Of a DNA stretch of 5,862 bases, positions 1-5,862 are shown piece by piece (positions within the stretch are counted from its first letter, which is position 1; each line of letters begins with the position of its first letter). The stretch covers positions 1 to 5,862 of the forward strand of contig MGSU01000270.1 of assembly GCA_001799195.1 (NCBI GenBank), written 5' to 3'. The DNA is from Deltaproteobacteria bacterium RIFOXYA12_FULL_61_11 (GTDB lineage: Bacteria; Bdellovibrionota_F; JAHFAK01; YA12-FULL-61-11). The translations under genes and the position numbers were made by a program. The notes beneath the pieces are model-generated. The model was not told where the DNA came from. It was given only the letters and a program-made list of their open reading frames with translations, and made no database searches.

Positions 1-287
1 AGGTGTGTGCCCATATGGCAGGACTTGCCGGGGTTGTCCAGGTGATCGTGGACAAGCGCATGGGCGTGGATAGTATCGAAGTAGTGGCAGAGCTGGCCGA
101 ACCAACCGCACGAGTGGGGGCGGCTGACCTTCGGGAACGGTTGCTCACCGCCATCCCCTCTCTGCGGCGGGGATTGGAACAGGGGATGCTCGCCGCCCTC
201 GAGGTGACGGTTGTACATCCCGGGGCCATACCCCTTGTGGAACACAGCGGTAAGCGTAGGAAACTCATAGACCGGAGAAAACTCTGA
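1..287 (+). CDS. Phenylacetate-CoA ligase-type enzyme, C-terminal fragment (5' end outside window)
   Basis: This is the last 94 codons of a PaaK-like AMP-forming CoA ligase. The frame is open to the left edge, so the GTG at position 3 is probably an internal codon and not a start. What is visible matches the C-terminal lid domain of PaaK enzymes: a V-Q-V-I-V-D-K strand (residues 12-18), the D-S-I-E-V-V-A-E strand (23-30), a helical stretch, then a conserved-type ending in which P73-G74 is followed by S82-G83-K84 and the basic tail I89-D90-R91-R92. In the family the Lys of the (S/E)GK motif takes part in adenylation. PaaK enzymes activate aryl acids such as phenylacetate to the acyl-AMP and then to the CoA thioester in the cytoplasm. 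The true substrate cannot be read from this fragment. The stop lies 2 bases before the next ligase gene, so the two form an operon. Confidence 0.82.
   Translation, partial: VCAHMAGLAGVVQVIVDKRMGVDSIEVVAELAEPTARVGAADLRERLLTAIPSLRRGLEQGMLAALEVTVVHPGAIPLVEHSGKRRKLIDRRKL
274..277 (+). promoter_or_regulatory. Ribosome binding site for the second ligase gene
   Basis: GGAG lies 12 bases before the ATG at 290 and inside the last codons of the preceding gene. The spacing is long for a canonical site, which fits partial reliance on translational coupling from the upstream stop at 285-287. Confidence 0.45.
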
Positions 288-289
288 GC

Positions 290-1474
290 ATGGAAGACGT
301 CCTTGTCTTGGCTCGTTGGGCCAGGAAACACAGCGAGTTCTATCAAAAACTCTACCAGGGCAAACGGTTGCGCGGGGTCCGGGATCTACCAGTGGTCGAG
401 AAAGACGACTTGGTCGAGCGGGGCATCCTGGACCGGGAGATCTTTACCTCCTCCCTGGCCGGCGTGACCGGGTTGCACAGTGGTGGAACCTCCGGCCGGC
501 CGGTGTTGTCGTACTATACCGAGGGTGAGTTGCGCGAGGTCATTCACGATCTCGGTGTGGCCTACTCCCGAGCCGGTCTGCACAGCAAGGACAGGGTTGC
601 CAACCTGTTCGTGACCGGCTATCTCTATGCATCATTCCTACTGGTCCATGGCGCACTGGTCGAATTGCGAGTGGTCAACTATCCGCTCAGCCATCTCGTG
701 CCCGTGGATGAAGTCGCCCGTTTCCTCGAAAGCCTCGAGGTTACGGCCGTGGTCGGTATTTCTTCACACGTTAAACTCGTTCTCGATCACCTCGCGACTG
801 ATCCCAACGGGTACCGTGGGTTACGAAAGGTTTTTTATGCAGGAGAGGTATTCACCGAACCGGATCGCCGCCGCTACGTCGATCTACTCGGACTCGAGTT
901 TCTCCGCTCCGGAGGGTATGGCGCGGTTGATGCCGGGTTGATGGCTTACCAGTGCCCGTACCAGACCGGCGGGGAACATCATCCCTTTGCTACCTTCCAT
1001 CTCGAGGTGGTCGACCCGGAAACCCTATCGCCGTGTCGTGAAGGGGAGGTCGGGGACGTACTGATTACCGACCTGCGACGGCGCTTCATGCCGTTGATAC
1101 GGTATCGCATCGGAGATCGGGGATCCCTGCGCTCCTACGCTTGTGGATGCGGTCGCAAAGACCAGACCGTGTGTATCTTGGGCAGGAGTAATGATTATGT
1201 CCAAGGACGCTTCCGCAAGGTTTTTTACGACGAGGTCGAGGCCGCTCTCGACGGCCAGGTCGACGCCCTCCAGCTCGTCCAACGCGGGGATCGAGTGATC
1301 TTGAGGGTCGAGGTCATGGGCGGTAAGGCCCGTGCCCGGGAGACCCGCGATTGGTGCAGGGAACGATTGGCTCACCTGCCGCTCCGCCTCTTCCGTCTGG
1401 ACGTCCTTTCGAATGGCGGATTACCGAGGCATCCAAAAACCGGGAAACTCCAACGCGTCGTGCGCGAAGCCTGA
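290..1474 (+). CDS. PaaK-like AMP-forming CoA ligase / adenylate-forming enzyme, short form
   Basis: This is a 394-residue ANL-superfamily enzyme of the phenylacetate-CoA ligase/CapK branch, expected to adenylate a carboxylic acid with ATP and perhaps transfer it to CoA. The N-terminal helix (residues 5-22, with H14 and F17-Y18) followed by L33-P34 and K38-D39-D40 matches the start of PaaK proteins. The phosphate-binding loop is S64-G-G-T-S-G-R-P71. The Y210-G-A-V-D-A-G216 segment corresponds to the family's Y-G-x-x-E/D motif. P268 to D276 reads PLIRYRIGD, the hinge-side ATP-ribose motif. A C285-G-C-G-R289 stretch and G298-R299 follow, and the lid domain ends with K383-T-G-K386, where K386 is the likely catalytic lysine. 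C222, H231, C285 and C287 could form a metal site, as seen in some PaaK-like proteins; this is an inference. The protein is somewhat shorter than typical PaaK (about 430-440 aa). It sits 2 bases after another ligase. The substrate is unknown. Family call firm, function tentative. Confidence 0.85.
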   Translation: MEDVLVLARWARKHSEFYQKLYQGKRLRGVRDLPVVEKDDLVERGILDREIFTSSLAGVTGLHSGGTSGRPVLSYYTEGELREVIHDLGVAYSRAGLHSKDRVANLFVTGYLYASFLLVHGALVELRVVNYPLSHLVPVDEVARFLESLEVTAVVGISSHVKLVLDHLATDPNGYRGLRKVFYAGEVFTEPDRRRYVDLLGLEFLRSGGYGAVDAGLMAYQCPYQTGGEHHPFATFHLEVVDPETLSPCREGEVGDVLITDLRRRFMPLIRYRIGDRGSLRSYACGCGRKDQTVCILGRSNDYVQGRFRKVFYDEVEAALDGQVDALQLVQRGDRVILRVEVMGGKARARETRDWCRERLAHLPLRLFRLDVLSNGGLPRHPKTGKLQRVVREA

Positions 1475-1480
1475 ACAATG

Positions 1481-3433
1481 TTATTCGGTTCTATCGATAG
1501 CGAGAGCGGAGCGCAGCTCGGCGGCCTCGGGACTGTTTTTTGGGTATTCTGCTAGGACCGAGTCCAGGATTGCTCCGGCGGAAGGGACGCCGAGCCGCGC
1601 AAGAGCTAGCCCGGCTTGACGACGGCAATCGAGGCAGGTCGGATCGACCGAGGCAGCGCGTTCGAGATGTGCGCTGGCCTCAACAACGGATCCTCGGTCG
1701 GCCGCGATCAGTCCGAGATAGAGTTCCGCGTAACCGGGACGGTAGCCGTGCCGTAACGCCGCCCGCAATTCTTTTGCGCTCTCATCAATCCGAGCCAGCC
1801 GCAGCAGGCTGAGGCCGAGGAAAAAGTGACGTTCTCCCCGGTGGCGATAATCTTCATCTCTGATAAGGATGCTGCCCGGTCTGGGACCTGAGCTGGGCTC
1901 GAGGCTACGGCGATAGAGTTCTGCGGCTGCGGAGAAATTTCCTCGCCGATAGTGCCTTGCAGCCAAGGAGTTGAGCAGACCGAGGTGACATGGTTGCTCT
2001 TGCAAGAGGGCTTCCATGCGGGGGATGGTCTCCCCATCTTCGAGGAGAGCGGCTGTCGCCACTGCAGCCTCAAAGCGGAGTCGGGCATCGCCGGGAAAAA
2101 TTTCGGCCAGGAAACGGTATTGGTTCATGGCGATGCGATCAAGGTTCTCGTCGTTTTCGAAGATGGTGTTGCGAGTCAGACTCATACTTGTCCAGGTCAT
2201 GAGCAAGACAAGGCTGAGCCCGAGGTAGAGATGCCGTAGGATGCGCCGCCTGGGTCTAGCCAGTAGCGTGTCGGCCAACAGTCCGAGCAGCAAGCAGGCC
2301 GCTGCAGAGCTAGGATAGAGCCAGCGATCCTCGAAGAAGAAGGTCGGGAGGTCCTCCTGCCCGCTGATGGCGGTGGTGGCCACGAGGGGAAGTAGGGGGG
2401 TTAGGAGAAAAGCTAGGAGGAAAAGCCATCTACCCTGTCGGAACAACTTCCAAATCAGGGTGATCACCATCAAGGGGGCCAGCAGCGCTGCGAGGATGGA
2501 AGTCAGGTGCGGTCTTGGATCCGGGACAAGGAAGGCCGAGCAGTTGAGCAACGGCAGATGGATCGGCAGGAAACTCTTGACGATGGAATAGGTGAGGTTC
2601 TGCCAGAAGAGGAACAGGTCTTTGCCGAATTGTTCGGCTGACCACACCACTGTGGCCCTGAAGCCGATGTCCAAGAAACCGAAGCGTAGCAGTACATAAG
2701 CGCCCAAGACCAGGAAGTGGGGGAAAACCGTGCGCAATGCCTGACGGAAGGTGTACCGTTGCACGAGCATGGCGGACAGCAAGAGCAAGAAGGGGGTCAT
2801 GACTCCGCTCTCCTTGGACAACATCGCAGCCGCCCCCGCGAGTATTGCTCCGATTCGGGAGGTTTGACTGCCGGTGCGTTTCTCGTGGAGATCGAGGGCT
2901 AGTGCAAGGATCAGGGTGAGACCGAGGAAGAGATCGGAGCGTGCCGTGATGATGGCTATAGGTTCGCTGTGCAGCGGATGTACGGCGAAGAAGAGTCCGG
3001 TGAGGGCGAGGGCGATTGGTGAGAAGCGCAGTTCGCGAGCGAGGAAGAACAGGGAAAGGAGGGTGAGGAGGTGCAGGAGGAGGTTGGTCAGGTGGAAACC
3101 GTATGCACGGGTTCCGTGGAGGAGGCTATCGAGGAGGAAACTGATTTTTGTCAGGGGCCGGTAATAGCCTACCCCGGTGACGGGGAGTTCTAGATCGTCG
3201 CGATGGAAGTAATCGCTGCCGAGTAACTCCAGAAGGTAGGCCGGATTCTTGACCTGGGTATTCTCGACGATCAACAGGGTGTCATCTTCGATGAAGGAGA
3301 ACTCGAGGGTCGGCCAACGAAGAAGGGTTGCAAGGCCGAGGATGAGCAAAAGCGTTAGGAGGATGGGAAGTTGCTCCAGAGGTGCGACAGGAAAGTCTCT
3401 ATCGAGTCGAGTAGCATTTGGGATGACACTCAT
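1481..3433 (-). CDS. Multi-pass membrane protein, TMTC/GT-C glycosyltransferase-like with C-terminal TPR repeats
   Basis: This 650-residue inner-membrane protein resembles bacterial relatives of TMTC and dolichyl-phosphate-mannose mannosyltransferases (GT-C fold). The first membrane helix spans about residues 22-40. The following extracytoplasmic loop carries F47-I-E-D-D51, matching the acidic motif expected for metal/lipid-phosphate sugar donors. Y91-R-P-L94, then G112-F-H114 and N117 to H121, H152-P-L-H-S-E157, K207-E-S-G210 and E368-D-R-W371 to P374-S375 are all landmarks of this family. I count about ten hydrophobic spans up to residue 418. Residues 440-650 are helical with TPR-like units around 484-512, 533-562 and 568-597. 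The likely role is transfer of a sugar from a lipid carrier to a protein or glycan on the periplasmic side, but the substrate is unknown. The ATG at 3433 is chosen because an in-frame TGA lies two codons upstream (3437-3439) and the next Met is residue 203. No Shine-Dalgarno precedes it. Confidence 0.8.
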   Translation of the reverse strand: MSVIPNATRLDRDFPVAPLEQLPILLTLLLILGLATLLRWPTLEFSFIEDDTLLIVENTQVKNPAYLLELLGSDYFHRDDLELPVTGVGYYRPLTKISFLLDSLLHGTRAYGFHLTNLLLHLLTLLSLFFLARELRFSPIALALTGLFFAVHPLHSEPIAIITARSDLFLGLTLILALALDLHEKRTGSQTSRIGAILAGAAAMLSKESGVMTPFLLLLSAMLVQRYTFRQALRTVFPHFLVLGAYVLLRFGFLDIGFRATVVWSAEQFGKDLFLFWQNLTYSIVKSFLPIHLPLLNCSAFLVPDPRPHLTSILAALLAPLMVITLIWKLFRQGRWLFLLAFLLTPLLPLVATTAISGQEDLPTFFFEDRWLYPSSAAACLLLGLLADTLLARPRRRILRHLYLGLSLVLLMTWTSMSLTRNTIFENDENLDRIAMNQYRFLAEIFPGDARLRFEAAVATAALLEDGETIPRMEALLQEQPCHLGLLNSLAARHYRRGNFSAAAELYRRSLEPSSGPRPGSILIRDEDYRHRGERHFFLGLSLLRLARIDESAKELRAALRHGYRPGYAELYLGLIAADRGSVVEASAHLERAASVDPTCLDCRRQAGLALARLGVPSAGAILDSVLAEYPKNSPEAAELRSALAIDRTE

Positions 3434-3532
3434 GCGTCAAGAAAAACAATACTGTTGAAGGGTGAGGTTGTGGTCTTGCTCTTGCACACGAGCTGCCAGG
3501 TCTCGCTGAGGAGCACGGACGAGGATTTCACC
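3434..3532. promoter_or_regulatory. Divergent intergenic region between membrane protein gene and orphan gene
   Basis: This 99-base spacer lies between two divergently read genes, so promoters for both are expected here. I could not identify a convincing -35/-10 pair on either strand. A TATTGT hexamer on the - strand just upstream of the membrane protein gene is a possible weak -10 element, but it has no matching -35 at normal spacing. The call rests on gene arrangement only. Confidence 0.4.
3521..3524 (+). promoter_or_regulatory. Ribosome binding site that fixes the start of the orphan gene
   Basis: GAGG is placed 8 bases before the ATG at 3533. This supports the 90-residue start over any ATG further upstream in the same open frame, which would overlap the divergent membrane protein gene and lacks this spacing. 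Confidence 0.6.
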
Positions 3533-3805
3533 ATGACGACCACTCGCATTATCACCCTGCAGCCGAGTAGGATCCTCACCCTGGAGCATTACCGCTTGCG
3601 TGAAGCGAGCACTTCACACTGTCTGACCGTAGGCGATTTCCATGAGCATCGCGAAGAAGGCGCAGTCCTTTCACTGGTTCGCCATCGTGCCCTTGCCAAC
3701 CTGGAAGTCGCGAGTTCCGGCGGACTGATCGTTACCACCCCCATCATTACTCCGACTCCCGAGTATGCTATCGCGGTGGGCTCGGACTTCGTACTGAAGA
3801 CCTGA
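3533..3805 (+). CDS. Small hypothetical protein (90 aa), unrecognised
   Basis: I do not recognise this protein. It is 90 residues, begins with a Thr-rich strand (T2-T4, R5-I-I-T8), and is dominated by short alternating hydrophobic/polar stretches that suggest beta structure (residues 5-17, 44-50, 56-71, 78-89), with a His-rich turn around H38 to H51 (H38, H40, H51). There is no signal peptide, membrane helix or cysteine cluster; the only Cys is C30. The open frame extends upstream to 3371 but that part overlaps the start of the divergent membrane protein gene, so I use the ATG at 3533, which has a good GAGG site. Codon use looks like that of the neighbouring genes, and no other gene explains this interval; the antisense frame in 3589-3816 is Ser/Arg-rich and looks like a shadow. 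It ends 7 bases from the stop of the opposing operon. It may be regulated together with the divergent membrane protein. Function unknown. Confidence 0.6.
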   Translation: MTTTRIITLQPSRILTLEHYRLREASTSHCLTVGDFHEHREEGAVLSLVRHRALANLEVASSGGLIVTTPIITPTPEYAIAVGSDFVLKT

Positions 3806-3815
3806 ACGGGGTTCA
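3803..3815. other. Tiny inverted repeat formed by two facing stop codons
   Basis: TGAAC, a GGG loop and GTTCA form a perfect 5-bp stem. The TGA of the + strand orphan gene and the TGA (TCA as read on +) of the - strand gene are the outer ends of the stem. It lacks a U-tract and is too short to call a terminator. It may be chance. Confidence 0.2.
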
Positions 3816-4247
3816 TTCGTTCGGCGCGTCGGTCGGTACGGTTGCATCGGCAGGTTCCACGGGTTCCTGCTTCTGCTGTTGATCCACCAGAGTACCGATC
3901 ATGGCCTGGTTTTCCGAGCGCTTGAAGGCTTCCAGGGCGAAGACCAGTTTTCCTCGATCGAGGGCAGCATATCCAATGGCGTCATATTCGGGATGCCCGA
4001 GAGGACGCGCTAAGGCTTTTGCGGTATATGTGGCCAGGAAGAGATCCCCCTCTGCGACCGCTGTACCGAGCAGGCTCTCGAGACGATCGGTCTGGCCAAC
4101 ATACTGTAAGAAATCAACGGCATCGACGAGGCGTTCTTCCGCGATGCAAGTTTCGGCCAAGGCCAAGAGTTTTGCCTTGTCGGCCTGGCTTCCTGAGGTT
4201 AGGCGATGTTTGTCCTTGTAGGTGGGTACGGTCCCGAGTTTACTCAT
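3813..4247 (-). CDS. Small cytoplasmic helical-repeat protein of unknown function, in SurA operon
   Basis: This 144-residue protein is not one I can name. It has no signal peptide or membrane span, so it should be cytoplasmic. Residues 1-22 are basic and polar (K3, Y10-K-D-K13, R15). Residues 23-121 are helical and contain an internal duplication: L40-V-x-A-V-D (40-45) to L59-L60 aligns with L101-V-x-A-L-E (101-106) to L120-V121, sharing Q/K, Q and L/I positions between. Each unit looks like a helix-turn-helix resembling TPR or Sel1-type repeats but fits neither clearly. The last 22 residues are Gln/Glu/Pro/Ala-rich and probably disordered. It is the last gene of the operon; its ATG lies 3 bases after the stop of the SurA-like gene, with AGAGG 6 bases upstream, so it is co-translated with that gene. 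The operon context suggests envelope biogenesis or a housekeeping link, but nothing in the protein itself shows this. Confidence 0.72.
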   Translation of the reverse strand: MSKLGTVPTYKDKHRLTSGSQADKAKLLALAETCIAEERLVDAVDFLQYVGQTDRLESLLGTAVAEGDLFLATYTAKALARPLGHPEYDAIGYAALDRGKLVFALEAFKRSENQAMIGTLVDQQQKQEPVEPADATVPTDAPNE

Positions 4248-4250
4248 CGA

Positions 4251-5195
4251 TCACCTCTTCTGCAAGGTTGGGTCTTTGTACACGATCGAGGCCTTGGACT
4301 TGAGTTCGTTCAGCCAGCGTTGGAGGTGTTTTTCTCCTTGGGCCTGGAGGAGTTGTTGACGGAGTTCCTCCTTGACCTCGGCGAAGGTTTTTGCAGCTTC
4401 GGTGCGGCGTTCGAGGAGGTGGAAGATGAAGGTGCTCCCCGCGATGGGTACCGGAGCGCTCAGGGCAGGCGGTCGGAGACCTTCGATGGCCGAAGCGATG
4501 ATCTTGTTGAGGTCGGGGAGGGCAATGTCGCCGAAGCTGCCGTAAGCTACTGCGGTTGAGTTCAACCGTTCTGGGATCTGTTCGAAGGGCACCCCCGAGG
4601 CAGCAAGCTTTCGAGCTTCTCCCATCAGGGTGTCGAGGTTCAGCTCTGGAGCGGAGCTTCCCAGTGTGAAGCGCAGATGCTCGAGCTTGACCCTCTGAAC
4701 GGTTTCTCCGGCCAAGCGCTCTTGATAGTGACGTTGGAGATCTTCCTCGCTGACCCTAGCTCGCTGTTGCACGATGTAACTCGTCAGTTGGTAGCGTTCG
4801 ATCTGAGCCTTGATTTCGACCTTGTACTCCTCGAAGGTTTTTCCCTCGTTACGCAAGGCCAACACAAGCTCTTCTTCGGTCAGGTCATTCTGCATGCGGA
4901 TGTCGCGAATGGCGGTGAGCACATCTTGCTCGGTGACTTCGCGGCCGAGTTTCTTGACTTCAGCCGCAATCAGTTTGTTCACGATCAGTTCGTCGAGCAA
5001 GCGGGGCCGTACCTCGGCGGCTGGTATCGCAGCGGCTTGAGGGGTGCGACCGAAAGCCGCAATGGCCTGATCCAGTTCGTAACCTGTGATGACCTGGCCA
5101 TTGACCACTGCCACGATACGATCGAGCATAAGCGGGGTCGAGAGCAGAGGGGTGGGGAGGAACATCAGCCAGCACCACAGGACAATCGGTTTCAT
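4251..5195 (-). CDS. surA: SurA-like periplasmic chaperone with degenerate parvulin domain
   Basis: This secreted chaperone of the SurA family has 314 residues. A short Sec signal (M1-K2 followed by hydrophobic residues 4-19) leads into L24-D-R-I-V-A-V-V-N-G-Q-V-I36, the hallmark start of SurA_N. The N-terminal helical chaperone region runs to about 150, including L67-D-E-L-I71 and E78 to Q90. A single parvulin-like region spans about 165-264: it keeps H173 and a weak G222-D223 but lacks the G-G-D-L-G and G-Y-H motifs, so isomerase activity is doubtful. The C-terminal helix and strand (F271 to W294, A302 to V305) close the SurA core. SurA normally escorts unfolded outer-membrane proteins across the periplasm; E. 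coli SurA has two parvulin domains. An ATG 24 bases further upstream is possible, but the start at 5195 gives a proper signal peptide and has GAGG 8 bases away. It follows a paralogous parvulin gene by 10 bases. Confidence 0.85.
   Translation of the reverse strand: MKPIVLWCWLMFLPTPLLSTPLMLDRIVAVVNGQVITGYELDQAIAAFGRTPQAAAIPAAEVRPRLLDELIVNKLIAAEVKKLGREVTEQDVLTAIRDIRMQNDLTEEELVLALRNEGKTFEEYKVEIKAQIERYQLTSYIVQQRARVSEEDLQRHYQERLAGETVQRVKLEHLRFTLGSSAPELNLDTLMGEARKLAASGVPFEQIPERLNSTAVAYGSFGDIALPDLNKIIASAIEGLRPPALSAPVPIAGSTFIFHLLERRTEAAKTFAEVKEELRQQLLQAQGEKHLQRWLNELKSKASIVYKDPTLQKR
4254..4258 (-). promoter_or_regulatory. Ribosome binding site for the small helical-repeat gene
   Basis: AGAGG on the - strand lies 6 bases before the ATG at 4247 and directly abuts the TGA stop of the SurA-like gene. 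Ribosomes ending one gene can therefore start the next. Confidence 0.65.
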
Positions 5196-5203
5196 CGGAA
5201 TTT

Positions 5204-5207
5204 CCTC
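5204..5207 (-). promoter_or_regulatory. Ribosome binding site that fixes the SurA-like start
   Basis: GAGG on the - strand lies 8 bases before the ATG at 5195 and overlaps the TGA stop (5206-5208) of the upstream parvulin gene. It supports the downstream ATG over the one at 5219, which would overlap the upstream gene and give a poorer signal peptide. Confidence 0.7.
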
Positions 5208-5862
5208 AAATGGCAGCAAGAGATTTCTGGTCGATTCGAATACGCGCTGTAGTTGCCAATTGTTTTATCCAGGAACGATAACGCCGTTCGTTCTCTTCAC
5301 GCCCGAGCTCGGCGGCGATCTTCTCGCGGACTTCTTCGAACGCCAAGGAGCGTGCGGGATGAACTTTCAGAGGGAGGAAGAGATGATAGCCATAGGTGCT
5401 GTGCAGCAGCGGGCTGACCACGCCTTCGGAGCACTTGAAGGCGAAGTCGGCGAGTTCGGCCGGCAACGACGAGTGGTCGACCAGGCCGAGATCCCCACCG
5501 TTTTTTCCCTCGGGGGCCAGAGAGAAGGCTACCGCAAGTTTTCGGAAGTCTTCGCCGTTTTGTAGTTTCCGTTGAATCCTTAATGCATCGCGTTCATTTC
5601 CCAGCAGGATGTGCAGAAGATGGATCAGCGGTTGGGTGAGGAAACGTTCGAGGTTCTCCTGATAGTAGTGCTGTAGACGTTCTTCGGAGAGGTCAGCTTC
5701 GGCGGTGAGTTCGGTGGCAATGGTTTTTCGTAAGGTGATGTTGCGCACGATCTCGGGACGCGTGGTGCCGGGCAAGGTCGTGGCTTGTTCCTCCGTGATG
5801 ACGATCAGGGACACCAAACGTTCGATTTCGGTATCTACCTCGGTGGGACTCGGGGTGATGGC
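5206..5862 (-). CDS. PpiC/SurA-type peptidyl-prolyl cis-trans isomerase (5' end outside window)
   Basis: The 218 visible residues are the C-terminal part of a parvulin-type isomerase. The frame is open to the right edge, and the residues there (T-E-V-D-T-E-I-E-R-L) read as SurA_N helix, so the TTG at 5817 is not a real start; the signal sequence is not visible. After the helix with E61-R62-L63 and Y66-Y67, the parvulin domain covers about 80-165: H84-I-L, G103-x-D-F106, A110, then an intact G122-G-D-L-G126 and G158-Y-H160. A C-terminal helix (F175 to W198) and a short strand (A206 to I210) match the SurA architecture. Parvulins catalyse cis-trans isomerisation of peptidyl-proline bonds, here presumably in the periplasm on secreted or outer-membrane proteins. 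The gene is first in view of a three-gene operon, and its stop overlaps the ribosome site of the SurA-like gene. The C-terminal halves of the two proteins are clearly paralogous. Confidence 0.85.
   Translation of the reverse strand, partial: AITPSPTEVDTEIERLVSLIVITEEQATTLPGTTRPEIVRNITLRKTIATELTAEADLSEERLQHYYQENLERFLTQPLIHLLHILLGNERDALRIQRKLQNGEDFRKLAVAFSLAPEGKNGGDLGLVDHSSLPAELADFAFKCSEGVVSPLLHSTYGYHLFLPLKVHPARSLAFEEVREKIAAELGREENERRYRSWIKQLATTARIRIDQKSLAAI

Noticed and set aside
492-503. A 12-base CCGG-based palindrome
   Set aside because: It falls on the codons of the ligase phosphate loop and is explained by Gly-Arg-Pro codons in a GC-rich gene.
1025-1375. A 116-codon - strand frame inside the second ligase gene
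   Set aside because: It is antisense to clear ligase motifs and shows no family features.
1491-1500. A perfect 10-base palindrome, CTATCGATAG, near the end of the membrane protein gene
   Set aside because: It is inside coding sequence, has no loop or U-tract, and a single 10-base palindrome is expected by chance, so it is not a terminator or operator.
3038-3145. A strongly purine-rich + strand tract that could suggest triplex or repeat DNA
   Set aside because: On the coding (-) strand it is simply the CTC/CTT leucine-rich codons of a transmembrane segment, with no exact repeat unit.
3455-3487. TTGAAG and TTGCAC hexamers as possible -35 boxes for the orphan gene
   Set aside because: No -10-like hexamer lies at 16-18 bases downstream of either.
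3589-3816. A 75-codon - strand frame opposite the orphan gene
   Set aside because: Its product is Ser/Arg/Thr-rich with no visible structure, and the + strand frame has the better ribosome site and codon pattern. The choice is likely but not certain.
4677-5252. A 191-codon open frame on the + strand opposite the SurA-like gene
   Set aside because: It lies wholly antisense to a well-supported SurA_N protein, has no ribosome site I can see, and its sequence resembles no family. It is a codon-bias shadow.
5086-5565. A 159-codon + strand frame spanning the junction of the two parvulin genes
   Set aside because: It crosses two genuine - strand genes and has no family features; it is a shadow.

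Overview
The window looks like ordinary chromosomal sequence from a moderately GC-rich Gram-negative bacterium. A Sec/SurA-type periplasmic folding operon implies an outer membrane. The pairing of a PpiC-type parvulin with SurA, together with PaaK-family ligases and a TMTC-like membrane protein, reminds me of Desulfuromonadota/Geobacter-like (deltaproteobacterial) genomes. That placement is an inference from gene content and is not proven by the sequence. I found no rRNA, tRNA, CRISPR array, insertion sequence or attachment site.

Left block (1-1474, + strand): the C-terminal end of a phenylacetate-CoA-ligase-type enzyme, cut by the window edge, is followed after 2 bases by a complete but short (394 aa) PaaK-like AMP-forming ligase. 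The two are almost certainly co-transcribed.

Middle block: on the - strand (1481-3433) lies a 650-aa multi-pass membrane protein with a TMTC/GT-C-like N-terminal part and a TPR-like C-terminal part. It faces the ligase operon tail to tail across 6 bases. A 99-base spacer separates it from a divergent 90-aa orphan gene (3533-3805, + strand), which in turn meets the next operon tail to tail across 7 bases.

Right block (3813-5862, - strand): a tight three-gene operon. In order of transcription it holds a PpiC/SurA-type parvulin (5' end outside the window), a secreted SurA-like chaperone whose parvulin domain is degenerate, and a small cytoplasmic helical-repeat protein of unknown function. Each downstream gene has a clear Shine-Dalgarno site that touches or overlaps the stop codon of the gene before it. 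The first two proteins are evidently paralogues that would act on outer-membrane or secreted proteins in the periplasm. The third has no export signal, so its link to them is by operon only.

Nothing here amounts to a clearly new defence, mobile or RNA system. The points most worth a second look are the asymmetric parvulin pair, the small repeat protein encoded with it, the divergent orphan gene and the short second ligase.
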